In this document: positions 1 to 11,530 of the stretch, piece by piece
Layout of the letters: the number at the start of each line of letters is the position of its first letter
How positions within the stretch are numbered: the first letter of the stretch is position 1
Assembly (NCBI GenBank): GCA_016165875.1
Contig: JABBOT010000003.1
Span: 21,798,873 to 21,862,872, forward strand
Direction: 5' to 3'
DNA: 64,000 nt
DNA from: Acanthopleura granulata
Lineage: Eukaryota; Mollusca; Polyplacophora; Chitonida; Chitonidae
Made by a program: the position numbers and the translations under genes
Notes under the pieces: model-generated
The model's database searches: none
What the model was told of the DNA's origin: nothing
What the model saw: only the letters and a program-made list of their open reading frames with translations

Positions 1-1089
1 TGATGGTGCCCTCACGTCTAAATACATCTGGCGATTTTTGTCATTCTACTGCCAACAACCTGAATAAAGAGCTGGACAGGTTCCATGTCATTGTATCTGG
101 ATTAGGTGACCCTCTCCTTTGTTCTCAGTCGTATTCACACCTGTGTGATTTCAAACAGTTAAATGATTTCATTCAATGCCATAGAAAATGTATTTGTCAG
201 TGGTCCTGTGTCTCCAAATTTTCACTCCATCTGAACGCAAAGCCACCAATGGTTGCTCAACTATGACGCAGTGGTCAGGTGTTTTAATCAGCTCTGCTTA
301 CTTAGCCGAAATCAGCACTTAAGATTTGTTAAATAGGTAAAATGTGGTTAATCTGCAATTGAACTCAACATTCCTCGTTAGCTTAGATTCATTTTGTATA
401 TCATTGTCATAGATAGTAGGGGCATAAAATAATCTGTGTGCACACATAAAAAGGCATCAAAAGGCAACACCCGGGCTAAGGCATCCATTGAGAACAAAAA
501 CAACCAGGGAATATCCGATTAAATTAATGACTGTTTGCATGTATTGATGTTTACAAGTTCTCTACTACATTAGCAGTGCAGGAGATCAGTATTATTGAAT
601 ACATGCAGGATGGATAAAATCAATCCAGGTTGTAGATTTGTATGTCTGTAGGGTCCATTTTGCACAATTTATTTTGGCTTGCTCTTCAAAATCAGACTTT
701 TTACGATAAAATGAACCTTTTTAACTTCCCATTTCCTTTGCAGATAAAGCTGCTTAGGGCTGACAGTTAAAACATGTTTTTATCACTTTTCTTTTTTATC
801 GTATAATGTTAACAAACTTTGAATAAAACTGCAAAAAGTTTAATATTCAATGAACATAAATATTCTTTACGTTGAACATTTGAAATCGGAATGTTGATGA
901 ACAGTGCTGCAGATGCCTAATGAAACTAAATTCAATTATTGCACGGTTCAGTCTGGCGTGGGCCTCATAGTAACTATCGCGATATGCGTATATCAACGCT
1001 GTGTGTCCGCCGAAAAACCAGATTTTATCTAATTACTCATACAGACACAAATTAAGCAGATGTTCAGGGATGTTGCATTTAGCTTATTT
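1..1089. other. Non-coding stretch, nothing recognised
   Basis: AT-rich sequence with no recognisable gene, RNA or mobile element. An 87-codon plus frame begins at position 3 and runs in from the left edge. It shows no known domain and is the sort of length expected by chance. If it were an exon, the rest of the gene would lie outside the window. Confidence 0.4.
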
Positions 1090-1220
1090 TCATGTCCATC
1101 TCGCCTGCCAATCCAGTCAGGTTGTTAACCCCTGTTCGGCCGTAAACACGCCGTTCCACTGCAGGTAATATCACGGAGATATCAATTAACCGCCGGCTGA
1201 ACAATTTATATCACACAAGT
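1090..1220 (+). repeat. Diverged repeat, left member of an inverted pair with 7915-8045
   Basis: Roughly 130 bases align in reverse complement with 7915-8045. The best block contains 'aatatcacggagatatca' followed by 'ttaac' and later 'aatttatatcacac', found inverted at 7917-7972. A second block around 'ccatctcg' (about 1096) lies at nearly the same spacing in both. The two members face each other across 6.7 kb. They may be terminal repeats of one large element or two unrelated insertions of one family. I cannot decide from sequence alone. Confidence 0.6.
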
Positions 1221-2189
1221 TCCCTCTTCAAAGGTTAGGAAGCTCTCCGGGCAGAAAATGGGTTTGCGTCGAGGTAGACGTTTTATAAATCTAATAAATT
1301 CCAAAAGTATTGCATCCTCTTCGTCTATAGTCCAAGGGCAAAAACCATATAACGGAAAAAAAAGAAAACCAAACCAGTTATGAACATAACAATAAGATCT
1401 GGTGCTACATGTATCACATAAAGTGTGTCATTTTGGAAAGATGTTTAATAGCATACATTAGGGCACAATACACTTCAACGCATTACACAGATTGTAATGG
1501 TTTTGAAAATGGCCCATTTTCCCACGTTTCAGGTATTGATCTTTCGTATAGCACAACAGAATATAGATTTACAGTTTTTTTTTCTTTTTGCAATATACTC
1601 TTGATTTTTTTTGTCAAATGAATAATTATAAGGGTAATAACTGAATAGGACAAGTTGCAAAATGGTTACCCAAACTTAAATGAATTCTATATTTCAGATA
1701 AGCAGAAAAAATACATGGCCTGCATGGGATCGCTTAAGTTTAAAAGTAACTCCTTGAAATGATGAATGAGCTGTCAACACAAGTCCAAAAACACAAAAAC
1801 CGCCTAGAGGCGACAATTTGAAAACTAGTGCAACTCAGGAAAGGGAAACCGACTTTTATTTTACTGATTGGTTGCTTTTTTGGCTATATTTTTGTCACCT
1901 TTCACTTAGCAGTTTTCTGCCTTTTTTGTTCATCCAGCTGTCGAACATGATGCATATGATATTCAAATTTTAAATGAGTTGTGTATGGTTTGGTGTCAAT
2001 GTAGAGCCTTTAAACTGGGATCATGTAAATCTGTGTCGATCGAAACTAAAATACATACGGTGAAATATGGATCAGCGATGTTTGTTCCCTTGCACAAATA
2101 TGGACTTTAGAGAGACCCGAAGTTTTTGTCTTCTGTCTATAAATGCAGATCATTATCCATGACCGGAAAGGCCGGGACATTTACTTAGG
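1221..2189. other. Non-coding stretch, nothing recognised
   Basis: AT-rich with short T runs near 1570-1620. A 70-codon frame at 1409-1621 ends in a phenylalanine-rich tail that merely translates the T runs, so I do not treat it as a gene. Confidence 0.4.
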
Positions 2190-3250
2190 TTCTCCATTTT
2201 ACTTGAAGTAAATTTGGAAATAAAATAAATAACGAACTAGCCTGTTTAAAATTTATAGCTCATGTCAACAAGCTGTGAAGTAAAAAAGCCGATTCCTTCG
2301 GTTGAACAAAAGCAGGATGGGAAGAATTGGCACCTTACAAAGGCTGATATGGAAAATTTCAAACTGATGGAAACAGGTCAGATGACTTTGAAAGTTCAAC
2401 TAGCATGTATCCATCATATAGCAAATCTTATACGACCGGCAGCTGATGCTCCTGGTAATGATTTTAAGTTGAAGAGTTCAAAATGGCGTAGCTGGCATCT
2501 ATTGCTTAAAACTCAAGTTCGATATCCAAATTTCTCGCTTTCAATAAAGTTTGTTATGACTTGCATTCTTAGATTTCTGCAGTATGTGTTCGTGTCTTTC
2601 ACTTCAGACTATGGAGTATGTCTTGTAATAATTTTCGGGATAAACTGACCCGGTAATGTTAATTGAATGGATTTTTATTTACGATTTAAATTAACGGTTC
2701 TGAGCTCTTATATGTTGCTTTAGAATGACCAAAGCTCGAAATAACATAATTTTCTTGATACATCAGTTTTATTAATCATTATTTTAATGGGATTCAACGT
2801 CATGCAGAAGAATTTATTCACTCATATAACGGAGTTTAGGCTGAACTACATATGTTAAAGACACAGACTGTAGATGGTGTTCGCTTTACTTCTTCAAGTT
2901 GATAGGCTTGCCGAGTCCTATTTAGCCCATTCACGTAAAAACCCTGACTTCCCGTTCACGATTCCCTATGTCGACTGCCTAACGCAAGTAGCCTCAAAGA
3001 AGCATTCTGTCATCTTTTACTGTCTTCCGCGTTATTTTCTGCGGCAGATTTCCCAGCAGACCGGCATTCTGACACAGAATCAATGATTTCTTATGCGAAT
3101 CAAGGGCTGTAGCCTTACTGTTGTTATCCTGGCAGCCACAGGTTATTACTGGACCATTTAGCACGTGCTCGAGTTTGCTAATATGGACGCACAGCCTGCT
3201 GTGGGAAGGAATATCGATTCCTGATATCCCTTTTCACAGCATGCACAGTA
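2190..3250 (+). repeat. Interspersed repeat family A, copy 1 (about 1 kb)
   Basis: This block aligns along its length, same orientation, with about 19575-20640. Shared landmarks in the same order are 'tgtcaacaagctgtg' (2263 and 19648), the block around 'aaggctgatatg' (2340), 'aacaggtcagatg' (2374), 'cctg.taatgatttt' (2450), 'ttcacgattcccct/ta' (about 2955 and 20440), 'agaatcaatg' with 'tttcttatg' (3078 and 20485), and a closing 'gctaat'. Divergence is high. A 128-codon frame (2262-2648) lies in this copy, but copy 2 breaks the same frame repeatedly, so it is probably not a gene. The family is not one I can name. Confidence 0.65.
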
Positions 3251-5446
3251 TGTTTTATTATGCCGAAAAAGTGTAATAAAAATTAAAAGAATGTTGCACG
3301 TCTTACAAAAGGTTAATACTATACAGTTTACCTTTTAATTTTACTTCACATGAATATTGATAGCTGAGCAAACCGTCGCCCGGTTGTTTAAATACCATCG
3401 GATACTAGAGATCAGAGAATGAGGGATGTTACTCGGTAAGTGGGACCTCCAGCTGCACCTCAGGATTTCCGAAATATCGTTTAACTAAGAATTGCTCCAG
3501 ATCTATGATGTATATCAAGGTGAAATATCAGGGATTCCATTTTACACGCCAGTCAACATTTTGCAACAAAATGAAACAAAAATGAAAATAAATCAGCATT
3601 GTGTTAAATTCATTATCATAAGTTACGGACGTTTTAAGCCGTACATGTTATAATAATAATTTAGATAGAAATATATTAGATGGCCGTCTGCTAAGTTAGA
3701 GGGCGGCGGAAACCAGGAAGAGCCCAAATAAAACCTAGGTGTTTCGGAAATGTAAATATACCTTTCCTTGCAGTGGTCAAACCGTTTCAGCACCAATGAG
3801 AATTGTCGTTTCAAAACACAAATGAGTAGAAACTCTTCCCCAGAATCGCGCGATTTCTCTTGCATAGTAGGTTAGATTTTACTAGTGATATTGAGATTAA
3901 CCCAAAGCGGGATAATAGCAGGACCGCAGCTCGTGGTTTACCGATTTAGAAGGATGTAAAAGCTCTGGTCAGTGAGGTGTCAGTGTGATTGACCTAAGTA
4001 CGGTGATCAAGTCACGGCTGCAGTGGCAATGGTACCATCCTAATACAAAATGATATGATGGTGACCACTGTTAAGAGCGAGGGAAATCAACAGACACAAA
4101 CGCTGTATGAGGCTATGTGTCTCATAAGCACTTTATCATTTATGCATCACCTAATATTTCCACCCTGATCTTTTAGTATTTGCGAGGTTCCTCTGTCTCT
4201 TGTTCTGATCCGGTCTTTAAAACATTGTATCTTTTCATTGTTGTGCTAATCGGGTTAGAAATTGACCTAGATCTTGAACTTTGTATTCGTCATAGCCTGG
4301 ACTGGGTTCTGTGTTGGTCTTTTTCGAATTGGCTTTCGCATCTATGTAAATAGGTCATCCTTTCTGGAAAGAAACTCCCGTGTTGCAAATATGCTTACAG
4401 ATACATAGGCCAAAAAATGTATGTTCTAGAAGGTGAATTGGGTTATAAAAGGCAGCTGATTTGTGGTTTACAATGTAGTCTTTATTCATCGGTCCATTAT
4501 GAAGATATATTTATTGGGAATTTCGGTATGGAAAGTAGTGCCTTTTGACGTTGTCATTTGAACTATTTTTACTGTACGATGACACTTCCATGAGCGTTTC
4601 GTCCCCCACTATTTTGTGTTGTATTTATGAGCTTGTATTGCTCGTTGTCTCCTTCGGTTGGGACGTACACTTCTATTCGAATTCCAACTGGAAGTGACCT
4701 TGTCTCACGCCCGGCAGGGCCTTCGGGCTACAAATGCGCAAATGGATCCGAGATTTGCCTTCGAATTGAAGAATTCTAGAGCGCTGATTGGATAATACTG
4801 CCACACAGACGGTGTAGGTTGTTGATACACGATAAATTTCTATGCAGTCATTTTACAAGAAGTTATTATATATCAAATTTTTTTGGATGGAACTGAAAAC
4901 TTTTTGCTATGGTTACCCCTCCCCTCTCCACCAGGTTACCAAAGTGCTATAACGTCACTTTCAGGAGCAACAGCTAAAAATCGTGGTCATATTACATGTG
5001 GGTTGATTTTTTGATATGATGCATACAACCACGCGAAAGCTTGGGGATATATATTTTCGAATCGCCTTATGGTCTGCTGTAATCTAATTTTGTTACAGCT
5101 TACATTGTCCATGTATATTGTGTATAAGTTGTACTGCATTTCTACATTATTCAGTTATATGTACTGAAATTGTCTAAGTGTCTTTGTGTTTCTTTGTTTG
5201 GTCCTGGGTAAGGTTAACCGCTGTCTGGGAGTTGAGCAAGCCATTTGTTTACCTTTTTTCTCTCAGAATAGGGATACACTTAAACTTTTTAAAAAGGTTA
5301 AAGAAAGATGAACCCTTTCATTTTGACTATATACCAATTATTCCTAATTGTAGGACTCTTCCTCTGACGAAATGTGTCAGGCCTAGTGGAACAGCAGTGT
5401 GACTTTGTGTATCTTCCAGCTTAGTATGTTGTTCGACTCTGTTCAG
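3251..5446. other. Non-coding stretch, nothing recognised
   Basis: No gene, RNA or repeat recognised. Short frames at 3623-3865 (minus) and 5178-5402 (plus) have no recognisable domain. There is pyrimidine-rich sequence near 4915-4930. Confidence 0.35.
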
Positions 5447-5640
5447 AGGTGAGATTGACTGAACAGCAACGGATGGTGTGCTTCTTTTTACATGAATACG
5501 TCCTAATTTTTTAAAATTTTGTATACTTTCTTAGTGCTTTGGTGGTTTGGGTTACTTTTCGTTTTGTCAAGTGAACGTGCGATTATTGATCCGGGGCGCC
5601 CATTTTGGTTGACGGCTGGTATACCAATGTCGGTTATGTA
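5447..5640 (+). repeat. Interspersed repeat family F, copy 1
   Basis: Aligns in the same orientation with about 38200-38365. Shared blocks are 'tttacatgaat.cgtcc', a 'tttgtacat/act' stretch, and 'gcccattttgg.tgacg' followed by 'ttggtat' or 'ctggtat'. The reading frames differ between the copies, so the similarity is of DNA, not of a protein. Confidence 0.5.
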
Positions 5641-5864
5641 TGGACTTGGTATACAAATCTTGGTGTTGTATAGACTATGTATGGTATACGACTTGCGATT
5701 TACCTCACAATTAGGACACCTATGAAGGTCTATTTGAAATCAAATCAGTCAGAAATGGAAATAAAACGGGATCTGTTATTTTTCCCCTCATTTTATTGAT
5801 AACAGAAAACAGATTTAAATTCTGATTCATCCAAGTACATTTATCCTCTCAGTAGCCAAGTCGA

Positions 5865-7210
5865 TATAGTAAATAAACAGCATTTTGGCTTTATCGACAT
5901 TGCAGTTCTTGTCATTTTCGTTTTGACGCAGCCAGCCTGTCTCCAAGTGAATTTAACTTTGAGGATGTTCTTTGGCTCGTGACAACATTTTATATTATCC
6001 AGCTGTAATCCATCTTGTAATTTAAACCATCGAAGATCGATGAACAAGAATAAGAAAAATGTCACCAGTAATTTAAATTGGCCAGGAACATGTGCATGGG
6101 CCAAAAAATAAATGAAATGGAATTATCAACGCCTGTTTTATAGCCCTGGGCACATTCGAACACAGCAGGCTTCACTCTTTTCTTCAACATGACTTGCTTG
6201 ATTTGCTTGATCAGTCCTCAAGAATATTTTTTTCACTAAAAAGACAACCATGATTATAGGATAGGGAGAATTAAAAACCCACGGAAGCCGAGAACGAAAC
6301 CCATGTATTGAGGGCGATACATCATTAGTCCCCGGCTGCATTTGCTGAGTGCCCATTGGCTATGCGGTGTTACATGTATGGAATTTAGTTGTCACCAAGG
6401 AAGAAAAACATTTTCCAAATCATCAGTGTTTAAGCCAAATTCCTGACATCAGTACGATATTAAATATGGCAATTAGGGTTTCGACAGATTCCTCCGATGA
6501 AGGACTATCAACTTGCCACGAGCTGAACAAATACAAAATGCAGGGAATAAACACCACCAGTTGGGTAATTTGGTGCGATAAGTTGGTAATAGGTATTGAT
6601 TGTTCCTACTGTTTTGAGATCATGTGCTCAACTGATCACCCTCCCCACATCTAAGACATACAAGTTACTTTTCTCTGATGATCTCTTGCCATGTGTTTTA
6701 TAAAACATTTATACTATTTTATTTCCATCACTTCAATCAAATATCGGAACTATTGATTTTACCCTAGGTTTGCAAAAAGACACGTTTACATGGTTTCAGA
6801 ATTAACTTTATTTAGTCTTTGAAACACTTAAGGAAAGAGTTTACTCTTACTTTATTGTAAGCAGGGATTTTCTTGTCGTGATGTTTTTATGCAACTTGTA
6901 CGAGTAATTCGCGGAATGGAATAGAAGAAAAATGACTTACGGAGTACTTTCAGATTTTCGCGTGATATCGACTGATTAGTGTCATTCAGGAAGTTGAGTG
7001 TTGTTAATTGCAAGATATTTAGGACGATCAACTCCAGATGTTACGGAAAATCGGAAAGTGCTAAATTATGGGACGTTCTGATAGGACAAATGCGCATATA
7101 AGGAGCCCCCTTGTGAGAAAAATATAGAAGCTAATTGAGAGTCAAATATTTGCTTTAACATGATTTATGCTCTAAAGATCTTCATTAATTTACAACTTTT
7201 GTCATAATTT
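5865..7210 (+). repeat. Interspersed repeat family B, copy 1
   Basis: Aligns in the same orientation with about 24375-25500, with several insertions or deletions. Shared blocks are 'tggctttatcgacatt' (5884 and 24388), 'cctgtctcca' (5936), 'gatgttctttggctcgtg' against 'gatgttcttggactcgtg', 'cttgcttgatttgcttga' (6192 and 24650), a SINE-tail-like 'ctcaagaatatttttt' (6217), 'gttacatgtat' (6368), 'attgattttaccctag' (6752), and 'ctaaagat' with 'aaatttaca' near 7172. The family is unnamed. The SINE-tail-like stretch is present in both copies at the same place. Confidence 0.65.
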
Positions 7211-7914
7211 TGATATGGATCAAAAACTCCTCAAATGAACTGTAAGACCTATAAACATATCCTGGCTACCCCGGTGCTACATAGTTGTCTTAAAGAAATC
7301 AAATCCGAGACTCTCCAAAATTTAGGATAGAGAATAAACATGGCTGACACTGAATTCATCTTCTGTGTTTTAGCAATCGTCGATAAGGATTTAAGTGATC
7401 CCAATTTCATTAAGTCTTTATGGATGTTTTTCGTCTATTTGGTTAAAATGGAATGGTATAAAACCATCCAAACCTCTGTTAAATTTGAACATTATATGCA
7501 GCGTATTAGCTTGATGGACAGAAAATAATCCCATAAAATTGCTCAGTGTACGAATACAAAAATATGGCAATGAATGCAACCAATCAGTGAAAAGAAAATC
7601 GGGTTTCTCCCCCCCTGAGTGGCAACAGCCGTCAGCTTGTCGCCACTTTTCAGCTTTTTATGTTTTCATATTGACAGTTCATTCCTCATTTCAAGAAGTT
7701 ACTTTTAAACTTAAGCGATCCCAAAAGGCTACGTAATGTCTCTGCTTACGTGAGGCATAGTTTTGCTGATAATCAGTTCGCAAATGGTGCTGTTAAGATT
7801 ATTACCTTTACAATCATTTTGACAAACGGTTATACAGTATTGAAATTTCTTTTGAATGTGAATACCTGTGCAAAAATGCAACCAAATTCTATTACTTCAA
7901 TTCTTCTAACTGAT
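7211..7914. other. Non-coding stretch, nothing recognised
   Basis: Short frames at 7340-7528 and 7539-7736 show no known motif. There may be weak continuation of family B toward 7500, too diverged for me to claim. Confidence 0.3.
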
Positions 7915-8045
7915 TCTGTGTGATATAAATTATTCAGTCACGGGTTAACTGATATCTCCGTGATATTATATGTAGTGGGACGATGGGTGTCGGACCGGAC
8001 GGAGGAATATAGCCTAAATAGCCGAGTGTAGACGAGATGGGAAGT
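7915..8045 (-). repeat. Diverged repeat, right member of an inverted pair with 1090-1220
   Basis: The reverse complement of this block matches 1090-1220, including the core 'aatatcacggagatatca'. No strong similarity continues inward past either core, which argues mildly for short terminal repeats. No target-site duplication was evident. Confidence 0.6.
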
Positions 8046-8090
8046 AAGCCATGTGCATTATCAAAGGAGGTGAATGTCTCGCTCGAAACA

Positions 8091-8170
8091 ACACTAAAAG
8101 AGCCTTCGTGCGATCATCTCAAGGATTGTGACATCTGCCTGGTCGCGATTTGTGGTGTGACTTTTAGTGT
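8091..8170. repeat. Short inverted repeat, 10-bp arms
   Basis: 'acactaaaag' (8091-8100) and 'cttttagtgt' (8161-8170) are perfect reverse complements around a 60-base spacer. They could be the ends of a very small element or a chance pair. Confidence 0.35.
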
Positions 8171-9574
8171 GTGGTATCAATGTAATATGTGATATCATGA
8201 GCTTTACTTGTGTTGATACTGAAACAAATGTTGTAATAAGTTAACGACATTAATAAAGAACGAAGAAACCATTTTCACAACCAATGGCTTACATGTATGC
8301 TGGTAGTGGAAACGTAATACTGGAAGGAGCTTGCATTTCAAAGAAACCAGACGGCTCATATGCCTACCCATTTCGCAACAGAAACATAGCCCTGATACTG
8401 ACGTAGTGCCAACACTAGATTACACCATTTCAGTGGGAATCTGTAATAGTATTTTTATCAACACTGTTATTTAGAATGTTCCTACACATGATGCTCTACG
8501 TATTTAACTTAAACACTGGTTGGATATAACAATTGTTAAGTGCAAGAAAAACCGCTGAGCATTAAGAATGTGCGACCAGTAAAAAAGCTGAAAGAGCTCC
8601 TCTGGTAATGGAAAGAGAAAGAGAGAAATGCATTTCTCTGAAATTCTGAAATGCATCATCCCCTTGCATTCTTTGTTAAATCCCTACAAAAATGACGCAA
8701 AGTACAAGAAAAATTAGCTGCAATATGCATAAATATATATATTTATACAAGAGTTCAATAACGAAGTCATCACTAACGAGCGAATGAATTGCGGGTGTTT
8801 TTTTCTAAACCATTATACTGTAATATTCCGACATTGTAAAGAGTACATCGTGTGACATGAAAACACATGAATTCATGATCATTTATTTCATATATAGTTT
8901 AATAGCTGGAGAAAAACCTGTAGAGCCCAATTTAAACGACCGCCTTTTACCTTGAAGCTGACTAACCCTCTTACTAGGTCATCAATTAAGGGCCAGGGAT
9001 TTTTAACAGAAGCTATTATTCTACTGAAGTAGCGCGAATCATTCTATTATCCAGTTTTCTTATACCAAGGTTTTTATATAGATGTCAAGATAAAGTATGC
9101 CCTGTCTAAGTCATACAGTCTATCAAGCCTCGTGTATCTGTGGGACTAATAAAGGGCAACTCCTCAATGGCCATTCATTAGGGCAGTAAGTAGAAAGTAG
9201 ATAAATCTTCTCTGCAGATTGAAATGAGAATGATGTATCTGGAGGTGTCAAGAGCACTTTATCTGCCGTGATTTCCAGACACCGGAGCTTGTGGCACGTT
9301 AGCGTCATCTTGCTGAAGAACAACCACAAATCTTCAGACTGATTAATCTGCTCAGGTTGTTTGTGGCGAGGTTGTTGTGGACAGACATGTCGACTGAGCG
9401 ATCTGGTACAAAGAGTCGGTGGGATCTCCACAGAGCGCCCTTGTTGAGGAATCTGAGATGGTGAAGTAGGAAGATAACAGTGGCGGTGTCTTTGGTGTGT
9501 GGCAGTTCTAGATCAGAGCAGTACGGAGCTCAAGGAGGAAGGATGTGGAAGCCAAATACATTCACCACATTAAA
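8171..9574. other. Non-coding stretch, nothing recognised
   Basis: No recognised gene. A minus frame at 9123-9431 (102 codons) has a somewhat protein-like composition but no domain I know, and no partner exon was identified. There is a purine-rich 'gaaagagaaagagagaaatg' tract near 8610. Confidence 0.3.
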
Positions 9575-9576
9575 TA

Positions 9577-9650
9577 TGCATCATCTCCCAAACGAAATAA
9601 GCATCTCTCAAACCCAATAAACATTTCCCAAGACACAAAAAATATCTCTG
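9577..9650 (+). repeat. Minisatellite of about 20 bp, left part
   Basis: Degenerate units of about 20 bases follow each other: 'aagcatctctcaaacccaat' (9599), 'aaacatttcccaagacacaa' (9619), then 'aaatatctct', where the SINE starts. A further unit-like 'aaagcatcccccaaagcaag' resumes at about 9908 after the SINE tail. The array was therefore probably split by the insertion. Confidence 0.5.
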
Positions 9651-9909
9651 GGCTCCGTGGCCGATGGAATTTAGCGCGCCGGAGGATTTGACCCAAAAAC
9701 GTGCCTTTCACCAACGCTGGCGCTGCGCGTTCAAGTCCAGCTCATGCCGGCTTTCTCCCCGGTCGAAAAGGGAAGGTTTGCCAGCAACCTGAGGATGGTC
9801 GTTTCCCCCGGGCTCTGTCCGGTTTCCAGCCACTTTTATGCAGGCCGCTGTCGTATAAGTGAAATATTCTTGAGTACGGCGTAAAACACCAATGAAATAA
9901 ATAAATAAA
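9651..9909 (+). mobile_element. tRNA-derived SINE, near full length, plus strand
   Basis: The 5' end 'ggctccgtggccgatgg' resembles a tRNA Leu/Ser-like head with an A-box, and 'gcgttcaagtccagc' near 9727 resembles a B-box. The conserved body follows, with the 'catgccggctttctccccgg' region and 'gtcgtataagtgaaatattc', then 'ttgagtacggcgtaaaacacc', ending in an (AATA)n tail. Between the two boxes the head is scrambled relative to the other copies. The element is non-coding and would depend on a LINE reverse transcriptase. It is one of four clear copies (17505, 56376 and 63043 are the others). Confidence 0.85.
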
Positions 9910-10019
9910 AGCATCCCCCAAAGCAAGTTAAGGTCTGCCAAACAAGCATGGTCCAAACGATATAAACAGGGATAATGACTACAGCAGCCATGGTAAGGTC
10001 ATGGGATTCATTCCGGCAT

Positions 10020-10265
10020 ATTATATGCGAAGTGAATTCATCGAACGACGATCAGAGTGGATCAAATCGGGCAGTGGCTACTCTCACAATGCAGGCAAGA
10101 ATTCCACACACCTTTCCCTGGTCATTGTGTAATCATTAGCAGGCATACCAAAAATGATCAAGTCACTGTCTAAATCATTCCAATCGATCCACTCAGGACA
10201 TTTCTGTCAGCGCTTCAGCCCGTTAATGACCTCACCCTGACAATAATCCACATATACTCAAATAA
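10020..10265 (+). repeat. Interspersed repeat family C, copy 1
   Basis: Aligns with 52310-52520 (same strand) and with 31010-31230 and 55850-56080 (opposite strand). Landmarks are 'gggcagtggc' (10069), 'ctggtcattgtgt' (10120), 'atgatcaagtcactgtctaa' (10152), 'tccaatcgatcc' (10180), and 'gtcagcgcttcagcccgtta' followed by 'atgacctc'. It is strongest against the inverse of 31010-31230. The family is unnamed and I see no coding. Confidence 0.6.
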
Positions 10266-10639
10266 GTATCTCTGACCAAGATTCCGCATAGGTGGACACT
10301 GTTTTACTCCCGGATGGGTTGTCGAACCCTTGTCTTTCACTTTCACCTGCTAATGTGAGAGGCAATATCTAAATTTATGAAAATCAAACATTGCACTCAT
10401 AGAATGACCAAGCAAACCAAAAACAGATTGCGTGTCTTAAGACGTGCACTATAGTTGACGCCTTGCACGAAAACTGCGTGTGTTTTCTCTTATTGTTAGC
10501 AATCACAAGAGTCCATTTCCTATCAGAGTTCTTGCTATCCGGTATCCAGTGGATCATTAGCTGCACAACTAACAACTTCGCAATCAGAATCACTTCATAT
10601 AAGAAAACACTCGAAACAGATAGCAATGAACAGCTCTTT

Positions 10640-10705
10640 AATATGGCCCGACCTGGGACTGATCCCAGACACTGTAACCACTAGACCGCCGAGGCGTTCT
10701 TCATG
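10640..10705 (-). mobile_element. tRNA-like SINE head, decayed, minus strand
   Basis: Read on the minus strand, 'gcctcggcggtctagtggtt' resembles a tRNA A-box region and 'tgggatcagtcccaggtcgg' resembles the T-stem/B-box region. The spacing between them is too short for a functional tRNA. It is most likely the head of a different SINE family from the 9651 element. No clear tail was found. Confidence 0.45.
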
Positions 10706-11329
10706 GATTGTAACTCGTTGTTTACCGTGGCTCAGAGGTAGCAATCCAGTTGCCACATGAATTCAGAAATTCGGACCCTGTTATTTTTTATACATTCACC
10801 TGATCAAACCAGATAAGAAACAAGTCTTATTCATTTATATATTGCTAAGCAATATATTAGTTTCCAAATATAATAAATATGCATGGATAAATACATATAC
10901 TTCCAAAAATATGTACGTGGTGTTCCCCGTTGTCGATGAGATTCGACGTACCACGTTAGGAGTCAGCTGGTCGTAATATTACACGTGCTTATCAGATCAT
11001 CATGTTGGCCCTTCTTTGCGGGCTAGTCCTATTTTATAATAATTTCAATGGCATACCGGGGAAGCCCTCGCGTGATTTCGAAGACGATCTGTCACTGTGA
11101 GCATGTTGATAATCGTCCTTAATGACAGGGGGCAATTTCCAAACTAGTTTCAAGGGGACCTTTTCAGGACTCGATGGAACACAGTCAATTGAAAATCTCA
11201 TATTTCGGTTTGCTCATAAAGCCAATGTACAGTCATTGAGTAATATTTTGCGTTTCTGATCTGTGATATTTTTTCTTGAACACGTTTCGTTTACACGGTG
11301 CCAATCAAATTCCCTTAGGACTGGCAGCT
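10706..11329. other. Non-coding stretch, nothing recognised
   Basis: No recognised feature. The sequence is AT-rich around 10800-10920. Confidence 0.35.
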
Positions 11330-11530
11330 TCTCCTCAGACAGTGTCCACAGCGAGCTAGACAATCCTTTTAGAACTACGCAGTTCGCACAGAGCCTCTTA
11401 CCGATGGTAAATATGACTGAGCTGAGATTTATCGGTGAGTGACGTGGGGAATGAACATCCGTCATGAGTTCAAATCGCTTGAGTCACGAAGCTCGCGTTG
11501 TCTTCCTGCCACAGGAGCAGCACGAGATAC
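11330..11530 (+). repeat. Interspersed repeat family D, copy 1
   Basis: Aligns in reverse complement with 29120-29315. Shared text includes 'gtaaatatgact' (11406), 'gctgagatttatcg' (11421), 'gaacatcc' (11452), 'tcacgaagctc' (11483), and 'tgtcttcctgcc' against 'tgtcttccttct'. The two facing frames at 11214-11465 and 11439-11714 overlap this repeat and are not supported as genes. Confidence 0.65.

Noticed and set aside
2262..2648. 128-codon plus frame as a small protein gene
   Set aside because: It lies in repeat family A, and the equivalent region at 19650-19900 has stops and indels.
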